Shown here: in pieces, positions 34,231-43,425 of the stretch | How positions within the stretch are numbered: the first letter of the stretch is position 1 | Layout of the letters: each line of letters starts with the position of its first letter | Assembly: GCF_017848645.1 (NCBI RefSeq) | Contig: NZ_JAFEIF010000042.1 | Location: 1 to 64,000, forward strand | Length of the DNA stretch: 64,000 bases | Direction of reading: 5' to 3' | Source: Limnohabitans sp. | GTDB taxonomy: Bacteria > Pseudomonadota > Gammaproteobacteria > Burkholderiales > Burkholderiaceae_C | Made by a program: the position numbers and the translations under genes | Notes under the pieces: model-generated | The model's input: only the letters and a program-made list of their open reading frames with translations | Told to the model about the DNA's origin: nothing | Databases searched by the model: none

Positions 34231-35442
34231 TCAGTTGTGCTGTGCGGCGTCGAGGCAGTTGCCCACGTTCCAGCCGTACAGCCATGCCATCGCATCATAA
34301 AAGCGCTCGGGGCGGCGGCCACGCCACAGGTCGTTGCGCACCAGGCGCTCGACGCCCTTGGCGTGGTAGATGCGGCCCATCTCTCGGCTCGACAGCACAA
34401 TGCGGGCCGTGCGGGCCACACGGGCGCGTTGGTACATGTCCAAAGCCTTGGGCCAGTCGTTGTGGTGTGTGCGCAGGGCTTCGCCCAGTGTCACGGCGTC
34501 TTCCATGGCCATGCAGGCGCCTTGGGCCATGTACTGCGTGGTGGGGTGGGCGGCGTCGCCCAGTAAGGTCACGCGGCCATAAGTCCACTGGCCAATCGGC
34601 TCGCGGTCGGCGGTGGCCCAGCGTTTCCAGGTCTTGGGCAGGTCGATCAATTGACGGGCTTTGGGGCAGATGCCCTGGAAGTAGCTTTGCACTTCTTCTT
34701 TGCTGCCGTCTTTGACGCCCCATTCTTCTTGCTCACGGCTGTGGAATGTCACGACCACGTTGTACTGCTCGCCACCACGCAGCGGGTAGTGCACCAGGTG
34801 GCAGTTGGGGCCGACCCAGATGGCGGCGGCGTTCCATTGCAGGTCTTGCGGAAAGTCTTTTTTGTCGACCACGGCGCGGTACACCACATGGCCCGTGACG
34901 CGGGCCGGGTCGCCCACAAACTGCTCGCGCACCACCGATTTGACGCCGTCGGCACCGATCAGCGCGCAGCCCTTGAATGCCTTGCCGTTTTGGTCCCACA
35001 CGGTCACGCTGCTGTCGTCCTGCTCTATGCGCTCCACGCGGGTGCTGGTGTGAAATTGCACTTGCCCGGTTTCTTGCGCCGCTTCGAGCAAGGACAAGTG
35101 CACATCCGCGCGGTGGATCACGGCATAGGGATTGCCAAAACGCTGGCGGAATTTTTCATCCGTGGGGATCTTGCCGACTTGGTACTCGTCGAGCGCGTCA
35201 TGCATCACCATGAAGTCGGTGTAGACCGCGCGGCCACGGGCTTTGTCACCGACGCCCAATGCGTCAAACGCATGAAACCCGTTCGGTCCAATTTGGATGC
35301 CCGCGCCGATTTCGCCGATTTCGGGGGCCTGCTCCAGCACGGTGACGGCAAAGCCCTGGCGCACCAGCGCTAGAGCAGCGGCCAAGCCGCCGATGCCACC
35401 GCCTGCGACCAGGACGGGGAGGGTGTTGGGTGATGGGCTCAT
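34231..35442 (-). CDS. 3-Hydroxybenzoate 6-monooxygenase (FAD-dependent)
   Basis: A 403-residue flavoprotein that para-hydroxylates 3-hydroxybenzoate to gentisate with NADH and O2. FAD-binding motifs are complete: GGGIGGLAAALAL near residue 12 (G-x-G-x-x-G), the DG motif LIGADGVKSVV near 155, and the GD motif VTLLGDAAHPTTQYMAQG near 290-310. Overall pattern and gene order match 3HB6H; a salicylate hydroxylase is the alternative but would feed catechol, not gentisate. The start is ATG 35442 with AGGA 6 bases upstream; the longer open frame was rejected. A 14-base palindrome lies 46 bases upstream. Confidence 0.9.
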   Translation of the reverse strand: MSPSPNTLPVLVAGGGIGGLAAALALVRQGFAVTVLEQAPEIGEIGAGIQIGPNGFHAFDALGVGDKARGRAVYTDFMVMHDALDEYQVGKIPTDEKFRQRFGNPYAVIHRADVHLSLLEAAQETGQVQFHTSTRVERIEQDDSSVTVWDQNGKAFKGCALIGADGVKSVVREQFVGDPARVTGHVVYRAVVDKKDFPQDLQWNAAAIWVGPNCHLVHYPLRGGEQYNVVVTFHSREQEEWGVKDGSKEEVQSYFQGICPKARQLIDLPKTWKRWATADREPIGQWTYGRVTLLGDAAHPTTQYMAQGACMAMEDAVTLGEALRTHHNDWPKALDMYQRARVARTARIVLSSREMGRIYHAKGVERLVRNDLWRGRRPERFYDAMAWLYGWNVGNCLDAAQHN

Positions 35443-35487
35443 GGGGGTTCCTGGAGTGGGGGTATGCAAAGGAATAACGGCGATTCG

Positions 35488-35501
35488 ATAAGTATACTTA
35501 T
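35488..35501. promoter_or_regulatory. Perfect palindrome before the 3-hydroxybenzoate operon
   Basis: ATAAGTATACTTAT is a 14-base perfect palindrome. Read leftward it includes a -10-like TATACT, so a bound repressor would cover the promoter of the hydroxylase-gentisate operon. The regulator is not in the window next to it; MarR, GntR or IclR types all use such sites. The divergent esterase gene at 35741 could share it. Confidence 0.5.
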
Positions 35502-35740
35502 TAAAAACCCCGTTGACCAGTGGCAACACGCCGCCACGGCGTACGGGCGTGGCGCCGTCCTGCAGACGGGTCACTGGGCTTGGCGCAATCAGGCCGCATG
35601 CCTGCATCGTCACAAGTGCTTACAAAAAAGAGCGTCTGGTCAAGCTTGCGCAAAGGTGGTTTGCGGGTTTCCCCTGTTGGTTGCCAGGCGGTGGCGGCTT
35701 AACTTGAAGGCCCTTTCCGCTTTTCTTCAGGAGTGATTCC

Positions 35741-36904
35741 ATGGGTATGCAAGACAAGATTGGTGCCGTGCTTTCGCAGGGTGTGCAGCGCGGCGATGTG
35801 CCCGGTGTGGTGGCCATGGTGGCCAACCGCGAGGGCGTGATTTACGAGGGCGCTTTTGGTGAGCGGGCCTTGGGCTCGGGCACGGCCATGACCACCGACT
35901 CGGTCGGCTGGATCGCCTCCATGACCAAGGCCATCACCTCGGTGGCCGCCTTGCAGTGTGTGGAGCGGGGCTTGCTCAAGCTCGATGAACCGGCCAAAAA
36001 CGTGTGCCCCCAACTGGGCCAGGTGGGCGTGCTCACAGGTTTTGATGCCAACGGCCAACCCACCACACGCCCACCCAAACGCGACATCACGCTGCGCCAG
36101 TTGCTCACGCATTCGGCCGGTTTCAGCTACGAAATCTGGAACACCGACATGCAAAAGGTGCAGGCCGCGCTGGGCATTCCCGGCGTGACCGAATGTAAAA
36201 ACAAGGCGCTGACGCTGCCTTTGCTCTTCGATCCGGGTGAGGCCTGGGAGTACGGCATCAACATCGACTGGGCCGGCAAGATGGTCGAGGCCGCCAGCGG
36301 CCAGACCCTGGGCCAGTATCTGAAAGACAACATTCTGGGACCGCTGGGCATGAACAGCACGGCCTTTCGGATCTCGGACGACATGCGCCAGCGACTGGCC
36401 TCGCCCCATTTGCGTGGGCCTGATGGGCAGTTGGCGGTGTTTCCCTTCGAGATTCCGCAGGAGCCCGAGTTCGAGATGGGCGGTGGCGGCCTGTACGGCA
36501 CGGCCGGGGATTACCTGCGCTTTTTGCGCATGGTGCTCAATGGTGGACAGTTGGGCGGCGAGCGCATCATCACCCCCGAGGGCGCGGCCTCGCTGGGCGT
36601 GAACCACATGGGTGACTGCCGCGTCTACAACCTCAAGGCGGCCATCCCCTTGACCAATGACGCCGAATTCTTCCCCGGTGTGCCCAAGAGCTGGAGCCTG
36701 GCTTTCCAGATCAACCACGAGGCCGCCCCCACCGGTCGCCCGGCAGGCGGCATGATGTGGGCGGGTCTGGCCAACTCCTATTACTGGATTGACCCCACAA
36801 ACGGGCTGGCGGGGGTCTACCTCACGCAAATCTTCCCGTTTGCCGATCACAAGTCGCTGCCGCTGTACCTCGACTTCGAGAAAGCGGTGTACGACGCTCG
36901 CTGA
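35741..36904 (+). CDS. Serine hydrolase, beta-lactamase/family VIII esterase type
   Basis: A 387-residue cytoplasmic-looking protein (no signal peptide) of the class C beta-lactamase fold. The nucleophile motif is S-M-T-K near residue 67, the second motif is Y-G-I-N near 181, and GGGGLYGTAGDYLRF and the C-terminal MMWAGLANSYYWID are typical of EstB-like carboxylesterases. It probably hydrolyses an ester or amide, perhaps one that releases hydroxybenzoate for the divergent operon. ATG 35741 follows AGGAGTG. A terminator follows at 36926. Confidence 0.88.
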   Translation: MGMQDKIGAVLSQGVQRGDVPGVVAMVANREGVIYEGAFGERALGSGTAMTTDSVGWIASMTKAITSVAALQCVERGLLKLDEPAKNVCPQLGQVGVLTGFDANGQPTTRPPKRDITLRQLLTHSAGFSYEIWNTDMQKVQAALGIPGVTECKNKALTLPLLFDPGEAWEYGINIDWAGKMVEAASGQTLGQYLKDNILGPLGMNSTAFRISDDMRQRLASPHLRGPDGQLAVFPFEIPQEPEFEMGGGGLYGTAGDYLRFLRMVLNGGQLGGERIITPEGAASLGVNHMGDCRVYNLKAAIPLTNDAEFFPGVPKSWSLAFQINHEAAPTGRPAGGMMWAGLANSYYWIDPTNGLAGVYLTQIFPFADHKSLPLYLDFEKAVYDAR

Positions 36905-36925
36905 CAAACGCAAGCTTGAATGACA

Positions 36926-36956
36926 GGGGCACACCGCCAGGTGTTGCCCCTTTTTT
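36926..36956 (+). terminator. Rho-independent terminator after the esterase gene
   Basis: GGGGCA-CACC, loop GCCA, GGTG-T-TGCCCC (36926-36950), followed by TTTTTT. It separates the esterase from the mrp operon that begins about 100 bases later. Confidence 0.85.
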
Positions 36957-37058
36957 GATGGGGTTTTGGGGCTGAAACGACCGGCTGGTGCGGCTTTGCG
37001 CCTGCATGATGCGGCTTCGCCTCACGCACACTGGGCCCAAACCGAGGGTCTGCCTAGA

Positions 37059-39920
37059 ATGCGGCGCACATTTGAAAGACATGCCGTGCTGCTCACCATC
37101 GTATTGCTCCCTCTTTTGCTGGGCACCCTGGCCACGTTTTGGCTGGGTTCCCGCTCGCGACTACTGACCGCTTGCGCGGCCGGCACCGTCACGGCCACCA
37201 GTTTGGGCCTGTTGCTGTCCATGGCCCCGGCCGTGCTGGCGGGCGAGACGGTGATGAACGCCTGGCCCTGGGTGCCCGAGATCGGGCTGAACCTGACCTT
37301 CCGCCTTGACGGCTTGTCGATGATGTTCGCGGGCCTGATCCTGTTCATCGGGCTGATGATCATTTTGTATGCACACTATTACCTGAGCGCCAAGGATTCG
37401 GCCGGCAAGTTCTACAGCGAGATGATGCTGTTCATGGCCGCCATGTTGGGCGTGGTGCTGTCGGACAACTTGCTGCTCTTGGTGGTGTTTTGGGAGCTGA
37501 CCAGCGTCTCGTCGTTTTTGCTGGTGGGGTACTGGAGCTACCGGCCAGACGCCCGCGCCGGGGCCCGTCAGGCGCTGGCGGTCACGGGCGGTGGCGGCCT
37601 GGCCATGCTGGGGGGCTTTGTGCTTTTGGGCCAGATTGCGGGCACCTACGAGCTCAGTGAAATGCTGGGCCATGTGGCCGCCATTCAGGCCGATCCGATG
37701 TTCTTGCCCGCGCTGCTGTTGATTCTGCTGGGGGCCTTCACCAAGAGCGCGCAGTTCCCCTTCCACTTTTGGCTGCCCGACGCGATGGCCGCGCCCACGC
37801 CCGTGTCGGCCTACCTGCACTCGGCCACCATGGTCAAGGCCGGGGTGTTTTTGCTCATGCGCATGTACCCGGTGCTGGCTGGCTCGGGTTATTTCGAGGC
37901 GATTGTCACCACGGTGGGCCTGATCACCGTCTTGTTCGCGGCCTTCATTGCCATCTTCAAGCACGACCTCAAGGGTTTGTTGGCTTATTCCACCGTCAGC
38001 CACCTGGGCCTGATCACCTTTTTGGTGGGCCTGGGCTCGCCGCTGGCCGCTGTGGCGGCTGTGTTCCATGTGCTCAACCACGCCACGTTCAAGGCTTCGC
38101 TGTTCATGATCGCGGGCATCGTGGACCACGAAACCCACTCGCGCGACATGCGCAAGCTCGGCGGCCTGTGGTCGCTCATGCCCTGGACGGCCACGCTGTC
38201 CATGGTGGCGGCCGCGTCCATGGCGGGTGTGCCTTTGACCAACGGCTTCTTGTCCAAAGAAATGTTTTTCACCGAAGCCGTGGTGGGCACCTCTGGCGCG
38301 TTCGCTTGGCTGGTGCCCGCGCTGGTGACTTTGGCCGGGGTCTGCAGCGTGGCCTATTCGCTGCGCTTTGTGCACGACACGTATTTCAACGGTCCACTGG
38401 GCGATGTGCCCAACACCCACCCGCACGAGCCGCCGCTGGGCATGAAGCTTCCTGCCATTTTGTTGGTCACGTTGTGCATCGTGGTGGGTGTGTTGCCCGC
38501 GCTCACGCTGGGCCCGCTGGTTGATGTGGCGGCCACAGCCTTGGCCGGCAAGCCGCTGCCCGAGTACCACCTGGCCATTTGGCACGGCTTCAATCTGCCC
38601 CTGCTCATGAGCGCGATCGCGCTGGTGGTGGGCGTGGCGCTGTACCTGATGCTGGCCAAAAACAAGCGCCTGCACCGCATCGAGTCCGAGGCCTGGTTTG
38701 GCCGCGCCACCGGGCGCCAGATGTTCGAAGGCTTGGTTGACGGCCTGTTTGTGCTGGCTGCGCGGGTCACCACGCGCCTGGAAAACGGCTCGCTGCAAAG
38801 CTATGTGGCCTGGATGCTGGGCGGCGTGGTGCTGGTGGTGGGTTGGCCCTTGCTGAGCAGCGGCATTGGCACCGGGCCGCGCGAGCTGCTGCCCGCATCG
38901 CCTCTGGCCATCATGATCTGGCTGCTGCTGGGCGCGGTCAGCCTGGCGCTGGCGCTGCAGCACCACAAGCGCTTTCAGGCGGTGGTGCTGGTGGGCGTGG
39001 TGGGCCTGGTCACATCGCTCACCTTTGTCAGCCTGTCCGCCCCCGATCTGGCCCTGACCCAGTTGTCGGTCGAGGTGGTCTCCACCGTCTTGCTGCTGAT
39101 GGGCCTGGCTTTGTTGCCCCAGCATTCGCCACGCGAGTCGAGCAGCACCCGGCGTGCACGCGACGCGGCGCTCGCGTTGGCCGCAGGCGCGGGCATGGCC
39201 TGGTTGACCTGGGTGTTTGTCACCCGTGACTACAGCTCGATTTCCTGGTACTTCCTCGACAAGTCGATTCCAGTGGGCGGCGGCTCCAACGTGGTCAACG
39301 TGATCTTGGTGGACTTCAGGGGCTACGACACCTTTGGTGAGATCACGGTGCTGGGCATTGCCGCCATTGGCGTGCTGGCCCTGATGGAGGGCATGCGCAC
39401 GCGCCGCCCCACCCAGGACAGCGATGGCCGCACCTGGACCTTTGCCGCCCAACCCCTGATGCTGCGCGTGGCTGCCGGGGTGGTGCTGCCGGTGGCCTTG
39501 GTGTTCACCATTTACATCTTCATGCGCGGGCACAACATGCCCGGTGGCGGCTTCATTGCGGGCCTGATCACCGCCGTGGCGCTGGTGCTGCAGTTCATGT
39601 CCATGGGGCAGGCCAAGGCCGAGTACCTGCTGCGCGGCCAGGGGGGGCGTCGCTTTGTGAAGTGGATCGGCTCGGGCTTGGGCATTGCTGGCTTGACCGG
39701 CGTAGGGGCCTTTGTGTGGGGCCGCCCCTTCTTGACCAGTGCGCATGGCTACCCGGTGGTGCCGGTCCTGGGCGAGCTGCCACTGGCCTCGGCTGCCTTG
39801 TTTGACTTGGGTGTGTATTTGGTCGTGGTGGGCTCGACCTTGTTGACCATCTCGGTGCTGGGCACCGTGACCCGCGAAGCGCCGGGTGCCTCCGGTTTGC
39901 GACAGAAAGTGTTGTCATGA
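37059..39920 (+). CDS. mrpA: Mrp antiporter subunit A (fused MrpA-MrpB type)
   Basis: A 953-residue polytopic membrane protein of the multisubunit Na+/H+ or K+/H+ antiporter. Residues about 60-480 form the NuoL-like core (FYSEMMLFMAAMLGVVLSDN, QFPFHFWLPDAMAAPTPVSA, HSATMVKAGVFLLMR, STVSHLGLI). The C-terminal part from about 790 is MrpB-like (RGHNMPGGGFIAGLITAVAL). So the seven-subunit complex is coded by six genes here. Start at ATG 37059; a TAGAAT overlapping that codon looks like a -10, so GTG at 37086 is an alternative start. Confidence 0.92.
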   Translation: MRRTFERHAVLLTIVLLPLLLGTLATFWLGSRSRLLTACAAGTVTATSLGLLLSMAPAVLAGETVMNAWPWVPEIGLNLTFRLDGLSMMFAGLILFIGLMIILYAHYYLSAKDSAGKFYSEMMLFMAAMLGVVLSDNLLLLVVFWELTSVSSFLLVGYWSYRPDARAGARQALAVTGGGGLAMLGGFVLLGQIAGTYELSEMLGHVAAIQADPMFLPALLLILLGAFTKSAQFPFHFWLPDAMAAPTPVSAYLHSATMVKAGVFLLMRMYPVLAGSGYFEAIVTTVGLITVLFAAFIAIFKHDLKGLLAYSTVSHLGLITFLVGLGSPLAAVAAVFHVLNHATFKASLFMIAGIVDHETHSRDMRKLGGLWSLMPWTATLSMVAAASMAGVPLTNGFLSKEMFFTEAVVGTSGAFAWLVPALVTLAGVCSVAYSLRFVHDTYFNGPLGDVPNTHPHEPPLGMKLPAILLVTLCIVVGVLPALTLGPLVDVAATALAGKPLPEYHLAIWHGFNLPLLMSAIALVVGVALYLMLAKNKRLHRIESEAWFGRATGRQMFEGLVDGLFVLAARVTTRLENGSLQSYVAWMLGGVVLVVGWPLLSSGIGTGPRELLPASPLAIMIWLLLGAVSLALALQHHKRFQAVVLVGVVGLVTSLTFVSLSAPDLALTQLSVEVVSTVLLLMGLALLPQHSPRESSSTRRARDAALALAAGAGMAWLTWVFVTRDYSSISWYFLDKSIPVGGGSNVVNVILVDFRGYDTFGEITVLGIAAIGVLALMEGMRTRRPTQDSDGRTWTFAAQPLMLRVAAGVVLPVALVFTIYIFMRGHNMPGGGFIAGLITAVALVLQFMSMGQAKAEYLLRGQGGRRFVKWIGSGLGIAGLTGVGAFVWGRPFLTSAHGYPVVPVLGELPLASAALFDLGVYLVVVGSTLLTISVLGTVTREAPGASGLRQKVLS

Positions 39921-39972
39921 CCCTCTTCAAAACTTTGTCGATCAGTGTTTTCAGTCGCCGCAAGGACCTCTC

Positions 39973-40374
39973 ATGAGCATGGAATTTTTGTTGGCCAGCG
40001 GTATCGGTTTTGTCACCGCCTGCGCCGTTTACCTGATGCTGCGTGGGCGCACCTTCACGGTGGTCTTGGGTTTGTCGATGTTGGGCTATGCCGTGAACGT
40101 CTTCATCTTTGCCATGGGCCGTTTGTGGAGCAATGCCCAGCCCATATTGGTGGGCAGCGGCCCCGTGGCCGACCCCTTGCCCCAGGCGCTGGTGCTCACG
40201 GCCATCGTGATCGGTTTTGCGACCACCGGCTTTGTGATTGAGCTGGCCCTGCGCAGCCGCCACGAAAGCGGCAGCGACCATGTGGACGGGCACGAGCCTG
40301 GCCAAGCTCCCGGCCAAGCGGCTGGCCAGACGGCTGGCCTAACGATTGGTGCAGCGCGTGGAGGACAGGCCTGA
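39973..40374 (+). CDS. mrpC: Mrp antiporter subunit C
   Basis: A 133-residue NuoK-like subunit with three membrane helices (ASGIGFVTACAVYLML, VVLGLSMLGYAVNVFIF and VLTAIVIGFATTGFVIELAL). The tail after residue 100 is hydrophilic with GQA/GQT repeats, longer than usual. ATG 39973 was chosen over longer upstream frames because AAGGAC lies 8 bases before it. The stop overlaps the start of mrpD as TGATG. Confidence 0.93.
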   Translation: MSMEFLLASGIGFVTACAVYLMLRGRTFTVVLGLSMLGYAVNVFIFAMGRLWSNAQPILVGSGPVADPLPQALVLTAIVIGFATTGFVIELALRSRHESGSDHVDGHEPGQAPGQAAGQTAGLTIGAARGGQA

Positions 40375-42134
40375 TGTTCGACGCTGTTTTTTCTTTCTGG
40401 TTGCAGCACGCGCCTGTGCTGTCGGTCTTGCTGCCCGTGTTCACGGCCGTGGCCCTGTTGCTGCTGGGCGATGGCAGCCAACAGGTGGCCGGGGGTGGCC
40501 ATGGCGACAGCCGCCAGCGTTGGGCGCGTCGTTTGGCCATGGCCTCGGTTTTGCTCGGTTTGCTCATGGCCATTGGCCTGGTGGTGCAGGCCAGCACGGG
40601 TGAGTTGCTGGTCTACCAACTGGGTGAATGGCCCGCGCCCTTTGGCATCGTGATGGTGCTGGACCGTTTGTCCGGCCTGATGGTGCTGCTGACTTACCTG
40701 GTGGCTGTGCCCGTGCTTTGGTACGCCACAGGCGGCTGGGACACGCGGGGGCGGCATTTCCATGCGCTGTTCCAGTTCCAGCTCATGGGGCTGTGCGGCG
40801 CGTTCATGACGGGCGATTTGTTCAACCTGTTCGTGTTCTTCGAGGTCTTGCTGATTGCCTCTTATGTGCTGCTGGTGCATGGCCAGGGGCGCGAGCGTTT
40901 TCGCATGGGCATCCACTACGTGGTGCTCAACTTGGCGGCGTCGGGCCTGTTCCTGATCGGCCTGTCCATGGTCTACAGCGTGACCGGGACACTCAACATG
41001 GCCGATGTGGGCCTGCAGGTGGCGCAGCTCACGGGTGAGAAGGCCTGGCTGGCGCGGGCCGCGGCGCTGGTGCTGCTGGCCGTGTTTGGCCTCAAGGCCG
41101 CGCTGGTGCCGCTGTACTTCTGGCTGCCGGGCACCTACGCCGCAGCCAGTGCCCCGGTGGCGGCGCTGTTTGCCATCATGACCAAGGTGGGTGTCTACAG
41201 CATCATCCGCACGCACTGGGTGATCTTTGGCGTGGGGGCAGGGGAGTCGGCCTTGGCCGTGGCCGACTGGCTGCTGCCACTGGCTTTGACCACCAGCGCC
41301 TTGGGGGTGTTGGGCGCCTTGGCGGCGCACAGCATGAGCCGCCTGGTGGCGTACCTCACGGTGTCTTCGGTGGGCACTTTGCTGGCCTGTGTGGGCTTGT
41401 TCTCCACCGACACTTTGTCGGCGGCGCTTTACTACACGCTGCACAGCACCATCGTGATCGCGGGATTGTTCTTGCTGGTGGAGCTGATGGCCGCGCAGCG
41501 CGGCCAAGCCTTGGACAAGCTGCGCCCCGCCGTGGCCGTGCGCGAGCCGGTGCTGCTGGGCCTGATGCTGTTGTTTGGCGCGGCATCGGCTGCGGGTTTG
41601 CCGCCTTTGCCCGGCTTTTTGGGCAAGCTCATGATTTTGGAGAGCAGCTCGGGCCTGCCCGCGCAGGCCTGGGTCTGGACCGTGGTTCTGAGCGTGGGCT
41701 TTTTCACCATCGTGGGCTTGGCCCGTGCGGGTGTGGTGCTGTTTTGGCATGTGCAGCCCGAGCCGGACGAGGCGCAAGGCAACTCGGGCAGCAGCCCCAA
41801 GCTCTTGTCGGCCGTGTGGGCCTTCATGGCGCTGACCTTGGCCATGGCCGTGCTGGCTTCACCCATCAAGCGCTACACCGACGACACGGCCACGCAACTG
41901 GCTGACACCGCCGCTTACGCCCAAGCCGTGCTGGGCCTGGCCCCGGGCCAGACTTCGACCACCACGCGGCCTTATGACGGGGCACGCCAGTCGGTGCCAG
42001 CCCCCCAACCCCAAGCCCCGGCTGAGCCTGCTGCAGCGCCATCCACCGCTGCGCCCACACCCGCACCTGCTGCCGCCACGGAGGCTTCTGCCGCCGAGGC
42101 CGCAGCCTCTGCTCCTGCAAAGGAAACCCGATGA
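40374..42134 (+). CDS. mrpD: Mrp antiporter subunit D
   Basis: A 586-residue NuoM/N-like membrane protein, proposed proton-translocating subunit. Core motifs: FQFQLMGLCGAFMTGDLFNLFVFFE with the conserved Glu, FGLKAALVPLYFWLPGTYAAA with the conserved Lys, and MTKVGVYSIIR. About 14 helices end near residue 520. A 55-residue Ala/Pro-rich tail follows, which is odd for MrpD. The start overlaps the mrpC stop (TGATG) and the end overlaps mrpE by 4 bases. Confidence 0.94.
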   Translation: MFDAVFSFWLQHAPVLSVLLPVFTAVALLLLGDGSQQVAGGGHGDSRQRWARRLAMASVLLGLLMAIGLVVQASTGELLVYQLGEWPAPFGIVMVLDRLSGLMVLLTYLVAVPVLWYATGGWDTRGRHFHALFQFQLMGLCGAFMTGDLFNLFVFFEVLLIASYVLLVHGQGRERFRMGIHYVVLNLAASGLFLIGLSMVYSVTGTLNMADVGLQVAQLTGEKAWLARAAALVLLAVFGLKAALVPLYFWLPGTYAAASAPVAALFAIMTKVGVYSIIRTHWVIFGVGAGESALAVADWLLPLALTTSALGVLGALAAHSMSRLVAYLTVSSVGTLLACVGLFSTDTLSAALYYTLHSTIVIAGLFLLVELMAAQRGQALDKLRPAVAVREPVLLGLMLLFGAASAAGLPPLPGFLGKLMILESSSGLPAQAWVWTVVLSVGFFTIVGLARAGVVLFWHVQPEPDEAQGNSGSSPKLLSAVWAFMALTLAMAVLASPIKRYTDDTATQLADTAAYAQAVLGLAPGQTSTTTRPYDGARQSVPAPQPQAPAEPAAAPSTAAPTPAPAAATEASAAEAAASAPAKETR

Positions 42135-42685
42135 AACCGACCCCTGCGCACCACCCCATCCGCGCGCGCTGGCTCAGCCACCCCATCCTCTCGCTCTTGC
42201 TGGGCGTCAGCTGGATGGCTTTGTCGCACAGCCTGGCCCCCGTGCACCTTTTGGCTGCCTTGCTGATCGCGCTGATCGTGCCGCGCCTGATCCACCCGTT
42301 TTTGGGCCCTGCCGCCAGCATCCACTGGGGCGCAGCCCTGCGTCTGGCGCTGGTGGTGCTCAAGGACATCGTGATGTCCAACATCACCGTGGCCCGTCTG
42401 GTGCTGGGCCCCATGAAGGCCATGTCGCCCGCCTGGATGGCCGTGCCCCTGGCCAGCGATCACGCGATGGTCAACGCCTTGTTCGCCAGCATCATCACCA
42501 CCACGCCCGGCACGGTGTCTTGTGTGGTGGATGAATCGCGGCGCGAAATCCTGGTGCACGCGCTCAACTGCGACGACGCGCAAGCCATGATCGACGACAT
42601 GAAAACCCGCTACGAAGCCCCCTTGCTGCACATCTTTGGGTGCAGCGAGCAGGCTGCACCCCTTACCCAGAAAGGCCCGCAATGA
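42131..42685 (+). CDS. mrpE: Mrp antiporter subunit E
   Basis: A 184-residue subunit with two or three membrane segments near the N-terminus (ILSLLLGVSWMAL, VHLLAALLIALIVPRLI) and a cytoplasmic C-terminus. MrpE signatures are LKDIVMSNITVARLVL, NALFASIITTTPGTVSC and the terminal D-D-M-K-x-R-Y-E. It overlaps mrpD and mrpF by ATGA, so translation is coupled. Confidence 0.93.
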   Translation: MKPTPAHHPIRARWLSHPILSLLLGVSWMALSHSLAPVHLLAALLIALIVPRLIHPFLGPAASIHWGAALRLALVVLKDIVMSNITVARLVLGPMKAMSPAWMAVPLASDHAMVNALFASIITTTPGTVSCVVDESRREILVHALNCDDAQAMIDDMKTRYEAPLLHIFGCSEQAAPLTQKGPQ

Positions 42686-42957
42686 ACATCCTGGATCTGG
42701 CCCTGTCGATCGCCATCGTGGCCGTCACCCTGGCGGTGGCACTGTGCGCCTGGCGACTTTTTCGTGGCCCCGAAACCACCGACCGCATCCTCGCGCTCGA
42801 CACTTTGTCGATGAACGCCGTGGCCCTGATCGTGCTGCTGGGCATCCGTTGGCAAACCGCCTTGTTGTTTGAAGCCGCCTTGCTGGTGGCCATGCTGGGT
42901 TTTGCCTCGACGGTGGCGCTGGCGCGTTACCTCAGTCGCGGCGACGTGGTCGAATAA
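42682..42957 (+). CDS. mrpF: Mrp antiporter subunit F
   Basis: A 91-residue three-helix protein. The MrpF pattern is WRLFRGPETTDRILALDTLS with the conserved Asp, then VLLGIRWQTALLFEAALLVAMLGF. Start ATG 42682 overlaps the mrpE stop. It ends 13 bases before mrpG. Confidence 0.93.
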   Translation: MNILDLALSIAIVAVTLAVALCAWRLFRGPETTDRILALDTLSMNAVALIVLLGIRWQTALLFEAALLVAMLGFASTVALARYLSRGDVVE

Positions 42958-42970
42958 AAGGAGCCTCTTC

Positions 42971-43312
42971 ATGAATCCCCTGATCGAATGGGCCGCTGCG
43001 GCCATCATCGTGATTGCCGCCTTTTTCCTGCTGGTGGGCGCCATTGGCCTGGTGCGCCTGCCCGACTTTTACATGCGATTGCACGCGCCCACCAAAGCCT
43101 CCACCTTGGGCGTGGGCGGCATTTTGGTGGCGTCCATGCTGGTGTCGGCTTTTCAGGGCCGTGCGGGCATGGCCGAGTTGCTCATCACCTTGTTTGTGTT
43201 TGTCACCGCGCCCGTGTCGGCCAACCTGATGGCGCAGGCTGCGCTGCACCTGAAAGCGCGCTCGCAAGCCCCGGTGCCTCCCCAAGCGGTGCCCGAGCGG
43301 CACAAAAGCTGA
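42971..43312 (+). CDS. mrpG: Mrp antiporter subunit G
   Basis: A 113-residue three-helix subunit with the MrpG pattern FFLLVGAIGLVRLPDFYMRL and HAPTKASTLGVGGILVA, then a third helix LLITLFVFVTAPVSANLMAQ. ATG 42971 has AAGGAG 7 bases upstream. It is the last gene of the operon; no terminator is obvious before the paaZ promoter. Confidence 0.93.
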   Translation: MNPLIEWAAAAIIVIAAFFLLVGAIGLVRLPDFYMRLHAPTKASTLGVGGILVASMLVSAFQGRAGMAELLITLFVFVTAPVSANLMAQAALHLKARSQAPVPPQAVPERHKS

Positions 43313-43333
43313 AATCCACCCTGCCATTGCGAC

Positions 43334-43362
43334 TAGAATTAACCGACCGCCCGGTTGGTTAA
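43334..43362 (+). promoter_or_regulatory. -10 box and TetR/PaaR-like operator before paaZ
   Basis: TAGAAT at 43334-43339 looks like a -10 element. It is followed at once by an inverted repeat at 43339-43362 whose halves TTAACCGACCGC and CCGGTTGGTTAA match in 10 of 12 positions. The core resembles operators of PaaR, the TetR-type repressor of phenylacetyl-CoA genes in Betaproteobacteria. A repressor here would cover the transcription start. Confidence 0.6.
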
Positions 43363-43425
43363 CGCATTGGCAGCGCTAGGGCTTGCCAAGGCACCGGGTT
43401 TTGACCTCCTCAAGGAAAGCACCCC

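Noticed and set aside
37161-39746. 861-codon open frame on the minus strand across mrpA
   Set aside because: Composition is His/Gln/Arg-rich with no motif, typical of the antisense of a G+C-rich membrane gene; mrpA is unmistakable on the other strand.
40086-41777. 563-codon open frame antisense to mrpD
   Set aside because: Shadow of a membrane protein gene; mrpD is clear.
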